Under the pieces are notes generated by a model that saw nothing but the letters and a program-made list of their open reading frames with translations, had not been told where the DNA came from and made no database searches. From assembly GCF_007991655.1 (NCBI RefSeq), contig NZ_BJYT01000011.1, positions 1 through 64,000 of the forward strand: 64,000 nucleotides of DNA, written 5' to 3'. The translations under genes and the position numbers were made by a program. The DNA is from Segetibacter aerophilus. GTDB taxonomy: Bacteria; Bacteroidota; Bacteroidia; Chitinophagales; Chitinophagaceae. Shown piece by piece: positions 9,004 through 17,667 of this stretch; the first letter of the stretch is position 1; each line of letters opens with the position of its first letter.

Positions 9004-10254
9004 CTAATGGCCGGTGCTCATTGTCATCTCTAATTCACTTGGGCTGGTTTTTGAATTTTTTTGCCAAATGAAGAATATAATAAACAGTACAATTAATATA
9101 GCAGGAAAGGTCATCATGTTTCGTAGCGCATGTTGACCCGTCGCTAGTTCCAGTGCATTGCCTGTAAGTCCTCTCGCTGTGTTTTCTGTGCGAGCGCTAT
9201 CAATCCAACCACCAATAATCGGCTGGAAAATAGCGGTAGAAAACATTCCCACCCCACCAACAATAGACATACCGAGGGCACTGCTTCTTGGAACTCTTTG
9301 TGCTACTGAGCCAATCATCACAGGCCAGAAATAACACACGCCCATTGCGAAAACCACCGCTGCCAGATAGGCCACCGGTCCGGTTACTGAACTAAACAAA
9401 TAAATACCAATAGTAGCGAAAATAGCTCCCATCAACAGTACACCTGTTTGACCAAATTTCGCAACAACAGGTCCTGCAAAAAATCTTCCCACGGCCATTA
9501 GACCAGAAGTAAGGGCTAGTATGATCATAGGTTCTGCTCCGCTGCTACTTAAAACAACACTTACCCACTGGCCCGGACCAAATTCTGAAATAGCGGTAAG
9601 CGCCATGCAGAAGAAAAGAAAAATATAAACCGGGCTAAGCATTGCTTTAAAGTTTTGAGAGAGCGAGTTGGCTTCTTCCAACTGAGGCTTGGGAAATGTT
9701 TTTCCGAAAAATAAAACAGCATAGATTACTGTTGGAACCATGGTAACCCACATCTGGGCTTCCCAACTCATATCCATCTTGGTCATAAAGTAAGAGATGA
9801 GGGAGCCAACGAGTATTCCACCTGGGAACCACATATGAAAGCGCGCTAACATTTTCTGCATCGTAATACCGGAATACATATCGGCTATCATAGGGTTACA
9901 AGCAGCTTCAGTACAACCGTTACCAATGCCAATAAACAGTGTGGAAATAAGCAATGTTGTATAACCACCCGCATAAATCGTCAACAAAATTCCGATGGTG
10001 TGGCAAACAAAAGCTACCAACATAATATTTTTTGGACCGAAAGTGTGATACACAAGGCCACCGATAATCATAGAAATAGGAAATCCCAGAAACCACATAG
10101 AGTTGATGAAACCAAGTTGTTCGGCTGAAAGGCCAAAGGCCTCGCCTAACTGGGGCAGAACGCCCGCCCGGATTGAGAAAGTAAAGGCCGTGGTAATAAG
10201 GGCAAAGCAACTACCGTTAAACAAGGCGCTTCTGTTAATGTTTTCGTTAGCCAT
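9004..10254 (-). CDS. MFS transporter, probable sugar permease
   Basis: Inner-membrane major facilitator protein of 416 residues with about 12 predicted hydrophobic helices in two six-helix halves. It starts with a short polar stretch (MANENINRS) followed by the first helix. The cytoplasmic loop after helix 2 is modified (VYHTFGPKN instead of the classic GxxxDRxGRR). The pattern resembles the sugar/nucleoside-type MFS permeases often found in Bacteroidota glycan loci, such as fucose- and glucose-type importers. The hydrophilic C-tail is short. It lies at the downstream end of the SusC/SusD-GH130 locus, so it may import the sugar or sugar-phosphate precursor released there. Substrate unknown. 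Confidence 0.82.
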   Translation of the reverse strand: MANENINRSALFNGSCFALITTAFTFSIRAGVLPQLGEAFGLSAEQLGFINSMWFLGFPISMIIGGLVYHTFGPKNIMLVAFVCHTIGILLTIYAGGYTTLLISTLFIGIGNGCTEAACNPMIADMYSGITMQKMLARFHMWFPGGILVGSLISYFMTKMDMSWEAQMWVTMVPTVIYAVLFFGKTFPKPQLEEANSLSQNFKAMLSPVYIFLFFCMALTAISEFGPGQWVSVVLSSSGAEPMIILALTSGLMAVGRFFAGPVVAKFGQTGVLLMGAIFATIGIYLFSSVTGPVAYLAAVVFAMGVCYFWPVMIGSVAQRVPRSSALGMSIVGGVGMFSTAIFQPIIGGWIDSARTENTARGLTGNALELATGQHALRNMMTFPAILIVLFIIFFIWQKNSKTSPSELEMTMSTGH

Positions 10255-10497
10255 AATGTAAGCTGTTAGATTTTAAAATGAGGGGAATAAAGATGTTATT
10301 GGTTAATAAAATTTGAGGAGGTAAAATAGCTATATCTGTTTAAAAATCTTGTGTTTATCAAACAAAAAAATAAATCTCGTATATCAAAGACATTTACTTT
10401 TTATTGATTGCCGCAGTCAAGCTCCAAAACTCCACGCATTGCTGCTTTTAATTCTGCAGTCTCAATGCCGTGAAACGATTAGACAAGCTTTAAGCTA

Positions 10498-10872
10498 TCA
10501 AGTATTTTTGACCAATTTTAGATTATTGAGAACAGGCCCACGATCCTCGCAAACATCTTCTATCGTTGTTAAGATTAAAGTATTCTCTTTTATCTCGTAC
10601 TTATACTTGCCAATGGTTGAAGTTTCACAATCACTTTGTCCGGAAACTTTTACAAGCGTAAATGTTGAATTGGTCACCTTATAAATCATTGTTTCAAGAA
10701 CAGAACTTTGATCAAGGTTCATTACAGCCAAGGTGTCTTTGCCGAATTCAAAGGAAACATTTACGGGGCTGCCTAATTCCAAAACGCCCTTCCATTTACT
10801 ATTAGCAAGCTGGGCCTTAATTGAGCCCGATACAAGTGTTATCAGTAACAAGCAAAAGAAACTTTTTTTCAT
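10498..10872 (-). CDS. Small secreted protein of unknown function
   Basis: A 124-residue protein with a clear signal peptide (MKKSFFCLLLITLVSGSIKAQ, cleavage expected near residue 20). The mature part is a beta-rich domain of about 100 residues (LANSKWKGVLELGSPVNVSFEF, then alternating strands and turns) with two cysteines, probably forming a disulfide. The pattern suggests a small lipocalin-like or calycin-type barrel, similar to copper-resistance/NlpE-like or lipocalin-5-like folds; this is a guess from the W-x-G start and strand alternation. It is between the MFS and GH130 genes on the same strand. I do not recognise a specific family. Confidence 0.65.
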   Translation of the reverse strand: MKKSFFCLLLITLVSGSIKAQLANSKWKGVLELGSPVNVSFEFGKDTLAVMNLDQSSVLETMIYKVTNSTFTLVKVSGQSDCETSTIGKYKYEIKENTLILTTIEDVCEDRGPVLNNLKLVKNT

Positions 10873-10973
10873 AATTTATGTGTTTTAGCTAATCGTTAAA
10901 TAATTTGATCAAAGTACAAAAAGTTTGCACACTGCACTAAAAGACTTGATGTTTTATTTGAATACTCACGCTT

Positions 10974-12167
10974 TCATTTTACTGGAAATCTACTTGCTTT
11001 GCTCGTTGCCTTCACCGTTTTAGAGTTGGACTTTCCCTCGTCATATATAGCTACTGCTACCCGTGAGTCCGCACAGCCATAATACAAGAACCATTTCTTT
11101 TTAAAGTAAACCAATCCTTCTGTGAAAACCGTTCCTGCAGGGTATTGGCCACTTTTTTCAAAAGACTCTTCAGGTACGAAAAACGGTTTGTCTAGTCTTG
11201 CAATTGGCTTTGTCGGATCTTTTAAATCAAACAAGACCTGGCCTGCAGCATAAGTATTAGCAGTGTAATTTTTATCACTTCCCTCTCCTGCTTTATTCTT
11301 TCCATTGTATATAAGTAAGATGCCTTTATCTGTCATGATTGCTGGTGGCCCACACTCTGTTAAGTCACTATCGAAATAGCCGGGCCGCGTCGCTATACAT
11401 TGTTTCAATTCACCTTTCTCATCGAGCATAGGTTGCCAGTTAATGAGGTCGTTTGAAGTTGCAGTATTTACAAAATGCTCGCCCCAATACATCCAATACT
11501 TCCCATTGATTTTCGCTACTACCTGTTTCCCATTCACAAGCTTTGTTATAATGGATGCTGACTTAGTCGCCATATTGAAAAACTGACCATTGTAAGCCTT
11601 TCTAAATGCGGGACCATGCTTTGTCCATGTAACCAGATCTTTTGAGGTAGCCACACCAATCCTTGGAACTTTTTTATTCCACTGCGTGTAAAACATTATA
11701 TAAGTACCGTTGGATGTCATGGCAACACGAGGATCTTCGCAGCCACCGGGCCATTCAAATTCTTTTTGATTATCGTTCCCTGGAAATAGTACCGGAGTTT
11801 GACGCCTCTTCATCGTAATACCGTCTACACTTTCAGCTAAACCCAGTCGGGAAGTTCTGGTGCCAATAGCTACTCCTGATTTGTCTTCTGCACGATAAAG
11901 AATACAAATCTTGTTGTTTCTAATTGTTGCTGCAGGGTTAAAGACATCGTTCGATTCCCAAGCAACTTGTGTGTTACTCATCGGATCCAAAAATCTGCTT
12001 GCAGGCTTAGGAGACAAAACAGGATTTACGTTTTGAGGCCGAACAAAAGGGCCAAAGGCCCAGGAAGGCAACGTCGCATTCTTCTGAGAAATTGAATGTT
12101 GGAATAGGAAAGCTAATGAAAAAACTACCAACACACTTCTAATCTGCCATTTGTTTTCTGTGCGCAT
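10974..12167 (-). CDS. GH130-type glycoside phosphorylase/hydrolase, exported
   Basis: A five-bladed beta-propeller protein of the GH130 type, whose known members act on beta-1,4- or beta-1,2-mannosides (phosphorolysis or hydrolysis). From the chosen ATG (12167) it has a signal peptide (WQIRSVLVVFSLAFLFQHSIS), then GPFVRPQNVNPVLSP at about 39-53, FNPAA at 76-80, YRAED at 91-95 and GGCEDPRV at 141-148, where the Asp is the expected catalytic acid. YYGCADSRVAVA near the C-terminus closes the propeller. An earlier in-frame ATG at 12212 adds 15 residues before the signal peptide and is less likely. It follows the FG-GAP lipoprotein gene closely, so it is probably co-expressed with it. The exact substrate cannot be read. 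Confidence 0.85.
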   Translation of the reverse strand: MRTENKWQIRSVLVVFSLAFLFQHSISQKNATLPSWAFGPFVRPQNVNPVLSPKPASRFLDPMSNTQVAWESNDVFNPAATIRNNKICILYRAEDKSGVAIGTRTSRLGLAESVDGITMKRRQTPVLFPGNDNQKEFEWPGGCEDPRVAMTSNGTYIMFYTQWNKKVPRIGVATSKDLVTWTKHGPAFRKAYNGQFFNMATKSASIITKLVNGKQVVAKINGKYWMYWGEHFVNTATSNDLINWQPMLDEKGELKQCIATRPGYFDSDLTECGPPAIMTDKGILLIYNGKNKAGEGSDKNYTANTYAAGQVLFDLKDPTKPIARLDKPFFVPEESFEKSGQYPAGTVFTEGLVYFKKKWFLYYGCADSRVAVAIYDEGKSNSKTVKATSKASRFPVK

Positions 12168-12231
12168 GCTGATATGTTTTATTTGGTTTAGACGTTTTTG
12201 ACATAAAAACATCTAAAGTAAGTTCGCAGTT

Positions 12232-15200
12232 CTACTTCGCTTTATAAGCCTTAATGCCCTGTTGATTTATTCCAAAAAGCAAAGTTTTATTTATGTTGAT
12301 TACGCTTCTTACATCGCCCCAAATATTGAAGCCGGAACTTGCCTGCGTTACATATGTAAAGTCACCCTTGCCGTTACCCTTCAACAATGTTCCGTAATTG
12401 GCATCGTATTTACCAAATCTCAGGCGTGCATGATTGATATTTCCGCACAACAATAGGTCTTCTTTTCCATCTTTGTCGTAATCTAAAGGAGTAATCGTAA
12501 AGACGGGAGAAAATTGTGCTTGTAAGGGTAACTTCTTTTCATGAAACTTCTTGTCGGGACCACTTTCAAAATAAGCTGTTTGCAAGTAGTTCGCCTGCAA
12601 CCTTCCTGCACCCGTTAATTCTTGTTCAGTAAAAATATCTTTCAGTGTTGCATCTGCATAGCTTTTATAATCAGTAAAACGTGTTCGCATAATGCTCATC
12701 TGGTCAAGCAATTCATCTCGGGTCACATAAGGATAACTTTTACCCTGGATATAAAAACAAAGGATTGGATCGATTGATCCGTTGTCATCAAAGTCTTTAT
12801 AAAACATTTCAGCCGGCTCTTTGTCTGAAGCCTTGCATTGTGTGTTCAATCCCTGGTTGCCAATGATAAGATCAGTTTTTCCATCAGCATTAAAATCCCC
12901 GGTTGTTATTTTATTCCACCAGCCGCTATACTTTCTTTCAAAATAATTATCAGTTCTGTTTTCCAACTTGCCATTAATATTTTCAAATACTGTTACCGGC
13001 ATCCACTCCCCTACAATTACAAGCTCGTTTTTTTGATCGCCATTTAAATCTACCCATGCGCCATCCGTTACCATTCCAATCTTTTGCAACGCAGATGATA
13101 TAGTAGTGGTTTGATCAGTGAAGTGGCCCTTACCATCGTTGATTAGTAAGTAACTCTGAGGCGTCTCGGGATAGCGCCCTGGAATAACTCTTCCGCCAAT
13201 AAAAAGATCAAGAAAGCCGTCTCCGTTTATATCGTTCGCACGTACACAACTTTTACTTGTTCGAATTGCGGGTACTACACTTTCACTTTTTGTAAAATTT
13301 CCTTTACCATCATTAAGGTATAGCCGATCTTGTAACATTACATCTTCGGGTAGATAACTATGATAGCCACCGCTGGCTATGTACAAATCATTAAAACCAT
13401 CTTTGTTGGCGTCAAAGAATAATGCGTCAGCGTCTTCACATGCTTTGTCTGCTTCGAGTGCAGCCTGCTTTTGCTCTAAAAAGCCTCCATTTTTTTGCTG
13501 CAGAAAAATTGCACCTGCCTTTCCACTTCCTCCGCCCACGTAAACATCCTCGAGCCCATCACCATTTACATCTCCTTTTACTAAGCAAGGACCTGAAAAA
13601 GAAAGTGGATTAACAAGAAGGGGCTGTCTTTTAAAATCATTGATTGTATTAGACGCAGTTGTGAATTTAATAGGCGAGGATACTTCTGTAAATAAAGGAA
13701 GGGCTTTCTGTTGTCGGCTTTTTATAAACATCGCATCAGCTTCCTTCAGAGTCATCATTTGATTTGCTTGCACAGCCTTAATCATTTGCTGTTTGCCACT
13801 TAGCCATATTACCTTTACCGAGTCTACTAAGTTATCTTTTCCTAAACCAAAATGAAGAATTGACGAAACACCCGATTGAAAGCCACGGGTTGGCATCTGT
13901 TCGAGGTATTGCATTTTATCTTTGAAAAAGATTGAAACCTTTGCTCCTAGCCCTTCAGTATTTTGGCCAAAGCCCTTTAGATTGATCTTCAGAAAATTGT
14001 TCTTTAGCTGGGTATTGGCTTCGTTCTGATAAATGAAAGCAGGCTGATTGATGTTATTGACAACCAGGTCAAGATCTCCATCATTATCCAAATCTGCATA
14101 AGCGGCTCCGTTACTGTCGGATGTGGAATCCGCACTCCACGCCTTGCTAACATTGCTAAAAGTTAGGTCTCCATTATTTTTAAAAAAATAATTAGAAACA
14201 TTCGTTGAAGGCATCTTACCTACAGCGTCAAGTAGATCGCTTCTTGTCAATTGCCGGTCCTTGAAGTTTTCGCCCATAAACTTCAAAAAATCCTGGTTTG
14301 TAAAATCTCTTAAAACTCCGTTAGATACAAACAGATCTTTCCATCCATCGTTGTCGTAGTCGGCAAGAAGGGGCGCCCAACTCCAGTCGGTGTTTGAGAT
14401 ACCAGCCAGTTGCCCTATTTCACTGAATGTTCCATTGCCATTATTTAAGTGGAGCATGTTGCTCATGTACTGGTAATAAAACCCAGAGCGAATATTGACA
14501 TCTACTTTTTCATAGTTGTCGGGAGCAAATAACAACTTTTGCCTGTGATTATCTTCCGGCAGCATATCGAGGCTTACAAGGTCATTTAGTCCATCGTTAT
14601 TAATATCAGAAATGTCGTTACCCATTGAGAAGAAAGAAGTGTGGCCAACACTGTTTTGAAGCCGATCAGTAAAAGTGCCATTCCCATTATTCATATAGAA
14701 AAAGTCAGGTTCAAGATAATCGTTAGAAATATAAATGTCTTGCAGCCCATCTCCGTTCAAATCTGCTACGCCAGCTCCTAATCCATGCGATAGCACAGTG
14801 CTTTTAATACCGACTGACTGAGTTACTTCGCTAAAGTGATTATCATCATTTCGTAAAAGCTTTAACCCGCTCAAATGATCATTTTCTTTGAGGAGCTCCT
14901 TAATAGTAGCCTCATCTAATATAGTGCGTCTAACAATGCTATGGTTTAACAGCAGCACGTCAAGATCTCCATCCTTATCGTAGTCAAAGAACACGGATTG
15001 TGTTGTATAAGAAGAGTCATCTAAACCATACTTTTTCGCTTGTTCGCTAAAGTGGGGAATTCCGTTGCTGTCTGCACCGTCGTTTATAAATAATTGCTTT
15101 ACTCTTTTTTCCCCTCTTAGTTTGCCGGAATAAGATATGTAGATGTCCTTTTTCCCGTCACCATTGATATCAGTCATGGTAACTCCGGTTTTCCAAGGTC

Positions 15201-15561
15201 CTGGTCTTCCAGCTACTCCTGCAGAATTGGTAACATCTTCGAACTGCATTTTTCCTTTATTCAGGTATAACTTGTTATCTACCATGTTTCCGGAAAAGTA
15301 TAAATCCTCCAAGCCGTCGCCATTTACATCACCTACGCTTACCCCGCCGCCATTATAAAAGTATTCATAGATTAAAACGTTTGTGTTCAATCCTTCCTCC
15401 AAAGCATTGTTGAATTCCACATGAGTGTGAGTGGATGGTAGTAGAGTAAATAGTGAACTGGAGCTACTGTTTGACTCGTCATTCGAATTTGAGTTGCTGC
15501 AACTTAGTAATAAGGCTAACCCGATTACCAACGAAATATAATTCAATGTTTTATTCTTCAA
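12232..15561 (-). CDS. FG-GAP/VCBS-repeat lipoprotein with ASPIC/UnbV domain
   Basis: A 1109-residue probable outer-membrane lipoprotein. The signal peptide ends in the lipobox LLLSC (Cys about residue 21) followed by a Ser/Asn-rich linker. The body holds about 13 FG-GAP/VCBS-like calcium-binding motifs of the form D-x-N/D-x-D-G-x-x-D (for example GDVNGDGLEDLYFSGN, ADLNGDGLQDIYISND, GDFNADGKTDLIIGNQG). An ASPIC/UnbV domain occupies about residues 525-605 (GLGAKVSIFF to HFGLG). This CRTAC1-like architecture is common next to SusC/SusD pairs in Bacteroidota and is thought to bind or present glycans at the surface. The only usable start is TTG at 15561, directly after an in-frame stop two codons upstream; no ATG precedes the lipobox. 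Confidence 0.88.
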   Translation of the reverse strand: MKNKTLNYISLVIGLALLLSCSNSNSNDESNSSSSSLFTLLPSTHTHVEFNNALEEGLNTNVLIYEYFYNGGGVSVGDVNGDGLEDLYFSGNMVDNKLYLNKGKMQFEDVTNSAGVAGRPGPWKTGVTMTDINGDGKKDIYISYSGKLRGEKRVKQLFINDGADSNGIPHFSEQAKKYGLDDSSYTTQSVFFDYDKDGDLDVLLLNHSIVRRTILDEATIKELLKENDHLSGLKLLRNDDNHFSEVTQSVGIKSTVLSHGLGAGVADLNGDGLQDIYISNDYLEPDFFYMNNGNGTFTDRLQNSVGHTSFFSMGNDISDINNDGLNDLVSLDMLPEDNHRQKLLFAPDNYEKVDVNIRSGFYYQYMSNMLHLNNGNGTFSEIGQLAGISNTDWSWAPLLADYDNDGWKDLFVSNGVLRDFTNQDFLKFMGENFKDRQLTRSDLLDAVGKMPSTNVSNYFFKNNGDLTFSNVSKAWSADSTSDSNGAAYADLDNDGDLDLVVNNINQPAFIYQNEANTQLKNNFLKINLKGFGQNTEGLGAKVSIFFKDKMQYLEQMPTRGFQSGVSSILHFGLGKDNLVDSVKVIWLSGKQQMIKAVQANQMMTLKEADAMFIKSRQQKALPLFTEVSSPIKFTTASNTINDFKRQPLLVNPLSFSGPCLVKGDVNGDGLEDVYVGGGSGKAGAIFLQQKNGGFLEQKQAALEADKACEDADALFFDANKDGFNDLYIASGGYHSYLPEDVMLQDRLYLNDGKGNFTKSESVVPAIRTSKSCVRANDINGDGFLDLFIGGRVIPGRYPETPQSYLLINDGKGHFTDQTTTISSALQKIGMVTDGAWVDLNGDQKNELVIVGEWMPVTVFENINGKLENRTDNYFERKYSGWWNKITTGDFNADGKTDLIIGNQGLNTQCKASDKEPAEMFYKDFDDNGSIDPILCFYIQGKSYPYVTRDELLDQMSIMRTRFTDYKSYADATLKDIFTEQELTGAGRLQANYLQTAYFESGPDKKFHEKKLPLQAQFSPVFTITPLDYDKDGKEDLLLCGNINHARLRFGKYDANYGTLLKGNGKGDFTYVTQASSGFNIWGDVRSVININKTLLFGINQQGIKAYKAK

Positions 15562-15708
15562 AAGGAGTTAACGATTTAAATGATTTTTTATAAACAATAA
15601 TACGAAGTTCAGGACTTCGTTTTAATGCATCCCTTGTACTCTTTAGCTAATACTTTAAATCTTTAGGGAAGTAAAATTAAAATTTCTTAGAATTTGGAAA
15701 GTACTAAA

Positions 15709-15750
15709 AAGCGAAAATCTACGTCCCTGTCGGGCCATAGATTTTCGCTT
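15709..15750 (-). terminator. Strong rho-independent terminator after susD
   Basis: AAGCGAAAATCTA at 15709-15721 pairs perfectly with TAGATTTTCGCTT at 15738-15750 (13 bp), with a CCC/GGG mini-stem inside the loop. On the minus strand the stem is followed by a TTTTT run. It sits about 20 bases past the SusD stop, so the susCD transcript probably ends or is attenuated here before the FG-GAP gene. Confidence 0.88.
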
Positions 15751-15770
15751 AAATTAAATATCTATTTTAT

Positions 15771-17657
15771 TTAGTATCCGGGATTTTGGTCCAACTTAGT
15801 TGCTTTTGAAGTTGGATCAGCATTCCTTTTTACTTCGTCCAAACTAAAAGGTCTGTAATACATTTTATCATCCCACTTCCTGTTTTCAAGACTCGTAGTC
15901 TTCACCGGAGTGTAAGTATAGTCAAACTTCGTTGGATCTTTTCTGTAAGGCGAAGGAGCAGTAGCTCCCGGCTTAAGTACCCCTTGAACATCAATATAGG
16001 TTGTTGTTCTACCAAGTGTTTCTTTTGCAATCATCCAACGTCGGGCATCATGGTATCGTTGTTCTTCATATGCCATTTCTATTCTCTTTTCACTGCGCAA
16101 ACGCTGTCTTAATGCATCACCAGATTCTGTAGCCGCGGGCAGGCCTGCTCTGAACCGTATCTTATTAATCCAAGTCCTCGCCTCAGCATCTAATCCTAAC
16201 TCAATACAAGCTTCAGCGTAGTTGAACATCATTTCTGTGTACTTTAAAAATCCCCACGGAATGTACTGGCGCTGTGTATTTTCGATAATGTTAGGATCAG
16301 GATCAGTAAATTTCCTGAAATAATAACCTGTCCAGCTACCATTCCAGTTTTCTATTGAACTTTGACGTGTATCCAGCCCTGGTAGTACTGTGCTACCAAT
16401 TTTGTAAGTACCGGTTTGTATTTGGTTAGCAGGATCAACGTTACCTGAAATTTTATCACGTGGTTTCCAAGGAGCGCCATCATACAAAATAGTAGCATAG
16501 AAACGAGCTTCCCTGTTATCATATGGGTTTGCTTTATGCTCAGGCTTATTCCAATCGAATTTTGTTCCATCCATCATCTCATAGTCATCCACCAGCTCCT
16601 GTATTGGAGAATTACCTGACCAGTTATGATAACCATTTGGGCCGTTGTATAAACCTACCTGGCCTGCGCCTTCGTTTAAGTTTGTGCTAAAAGTCCTTTC
16701 AAACAATAATTCTTTAGCAGCGGCCGGATCAGCTTCAGGGCTTTTACTTCCTCCGCCCATGGCTATCGAAATGTAATTTTTCCTAGCCTCTTCAAAACTA
16801 ACTGGAGCGGTTAAATCTGTTTTATATCCTGACCCTGCTGCATCTAACACAGCTTTTGCTGCGTCTTTAGCTGCTTGCCAGCGAGCAGTTCTGCTTCCAG
16901 TTACGTATCCTATTAGCTCAGGTTTTGCATACGCAGCCAATACAGGGGATTTTGCCTTAGCTGTAGGCATGTCGTGCAGGTCACTAGCAGCATATATTAG
17001 GACACGTGATTTCAGAGCAAGGGCAGCCAAATCAGAAGCCTTTCCCCTAACCTTAGCTTTACCTTTTAATAATAGTGCGGAAGAGTCAAGATCTTTAACA
17101 ATAAAATTCACACACTCTTCATAAGTATTCCTCGCTATCGAATAATCTTGGTCCAACCCATAACTTTTCGTAATTAAGGGAATGCCACCATAGAATCTTA
17201 GTAGTTGCTGGTAGTAATAGGCTCTTAAAAACTTGGTCTCTCCCAGCAATCTGTCTTTCAAACTCTTGTCATCAAATGTTGCTGTACCTAGATTCTCCAA
17301 AGCTATGTTTGTAGAACGGATGCGGTTATACATGTTCTCATACTCAAAGTTTCCACTCTGCCAGCCAAGGTTAGAAGGGTTCAAAGTTCCTTCGTTGATA
17401 ACGTTAATACTTCTGCCTGCGTGTGTAAAAATGGCCTCGTCAGAAACTGACGCCATCATTTGTTCTTCAAACCCGCCTTGACCTAAGCCTGCATATAGGT
17501 TGTTTACAAATGCTTCTGAGAGCGTTGCATCTTTCCAGGTATCGCTACCAGGCACCTGGTCTAAAGGCTTTGTATTTAAAAAGTCTTTTTTACAGGCAGT
17601 CAACATGCTGCTTAAGGCAAGCACCAGAATGAATGTTTTCTGCATTGTCTTCTTCAT
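15771..17657 (-). CDS. susD: SusD/RagB-family nutrient-binding lipoprotein
   Basis: Surface lipoprotein that forms the lid over its SusC partner and captures substrate. It has 628 residues. The signal peptide MKKTMQKTFILVLALSSMLTAC ends in a lipobox with Cys22. The start of the mature protein, KKDFLNTKPLDQVPGSDTWKD, is typical of the SusD N-terminal domain. TPR-like helices follow (for example LLGETKFLRAYYYQQLLRFYGGIPL), and the C-terminal RagB/SusD domain has INKIRFRAGLP and RSEKRIEMAYEEQRYHDARRW-type segments, ending KLDQNPGY. It starts 10 bases after the SusC stop, confirming a transport pair. The glycan specificity is not readable. Confidence 0.95.
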   Translation of the reverse strand: MKKTMQKTFILVLALSSMLTACKKDFLNTKPLDQVPGSDTWKDATLSEAFVNNLYAGLGQGGFEEQMMASVSDEAIFTHAGRSINVINEGTLNPSNLGWQSGNFEYENMYNRIRSTNIALENLGTATFDDKSLKDRLLGETKFLRAYYYQQLLRFYGGIPLITKSYGLDQDYSIARNTYEECVNFIVKDLDSSALLLKGKAKVRGKASDLAALALKSRVLIYAASDLHDMPTAKAKSPVLAAYAKPELIGYVTGSRTARWQAAKDAAKAVLDAAGSGYKTDLTAPVSFEEARKNYISIAMGGGSKSPEADPAAAKELLFERTFSTNLNEGAGQVGLYNGPNGYHNWSGNSPIQELVDDYEMMDGTKFDWNKPEHKANPYDNREARFYATILYDGAPWKPRDKISGNVDPANQIQTGTYKIGSTVLPGLDTRQSSIENWNGSWTGYYFRKFTDPDPNIIENTQRQYIPWGFLKYTEMMFNYAEACIELGLDAEARTWINKIRFRAGLPAATESGDALRQRLRSEKRIEMAYEEQRYHDARRWMIAKETLGRTTTYIDVQGVLKPGATAPSPYRKDPTKFDYTYTPVKTTSLENRKWDDKMYYRPFSLDEVKRNADPTSKATKLDQNPGY

Positions 17658-17667
17658 AATTTTATTT

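Noticed and set aside
10349-10684. A 111-codon plus-strand frame overlapping the small secreted protein gene
   Set aside because: It lies across a spacer and antisense to a minus-strand gene with a clear signal peptide; no family resemblance or plausible translation signal.
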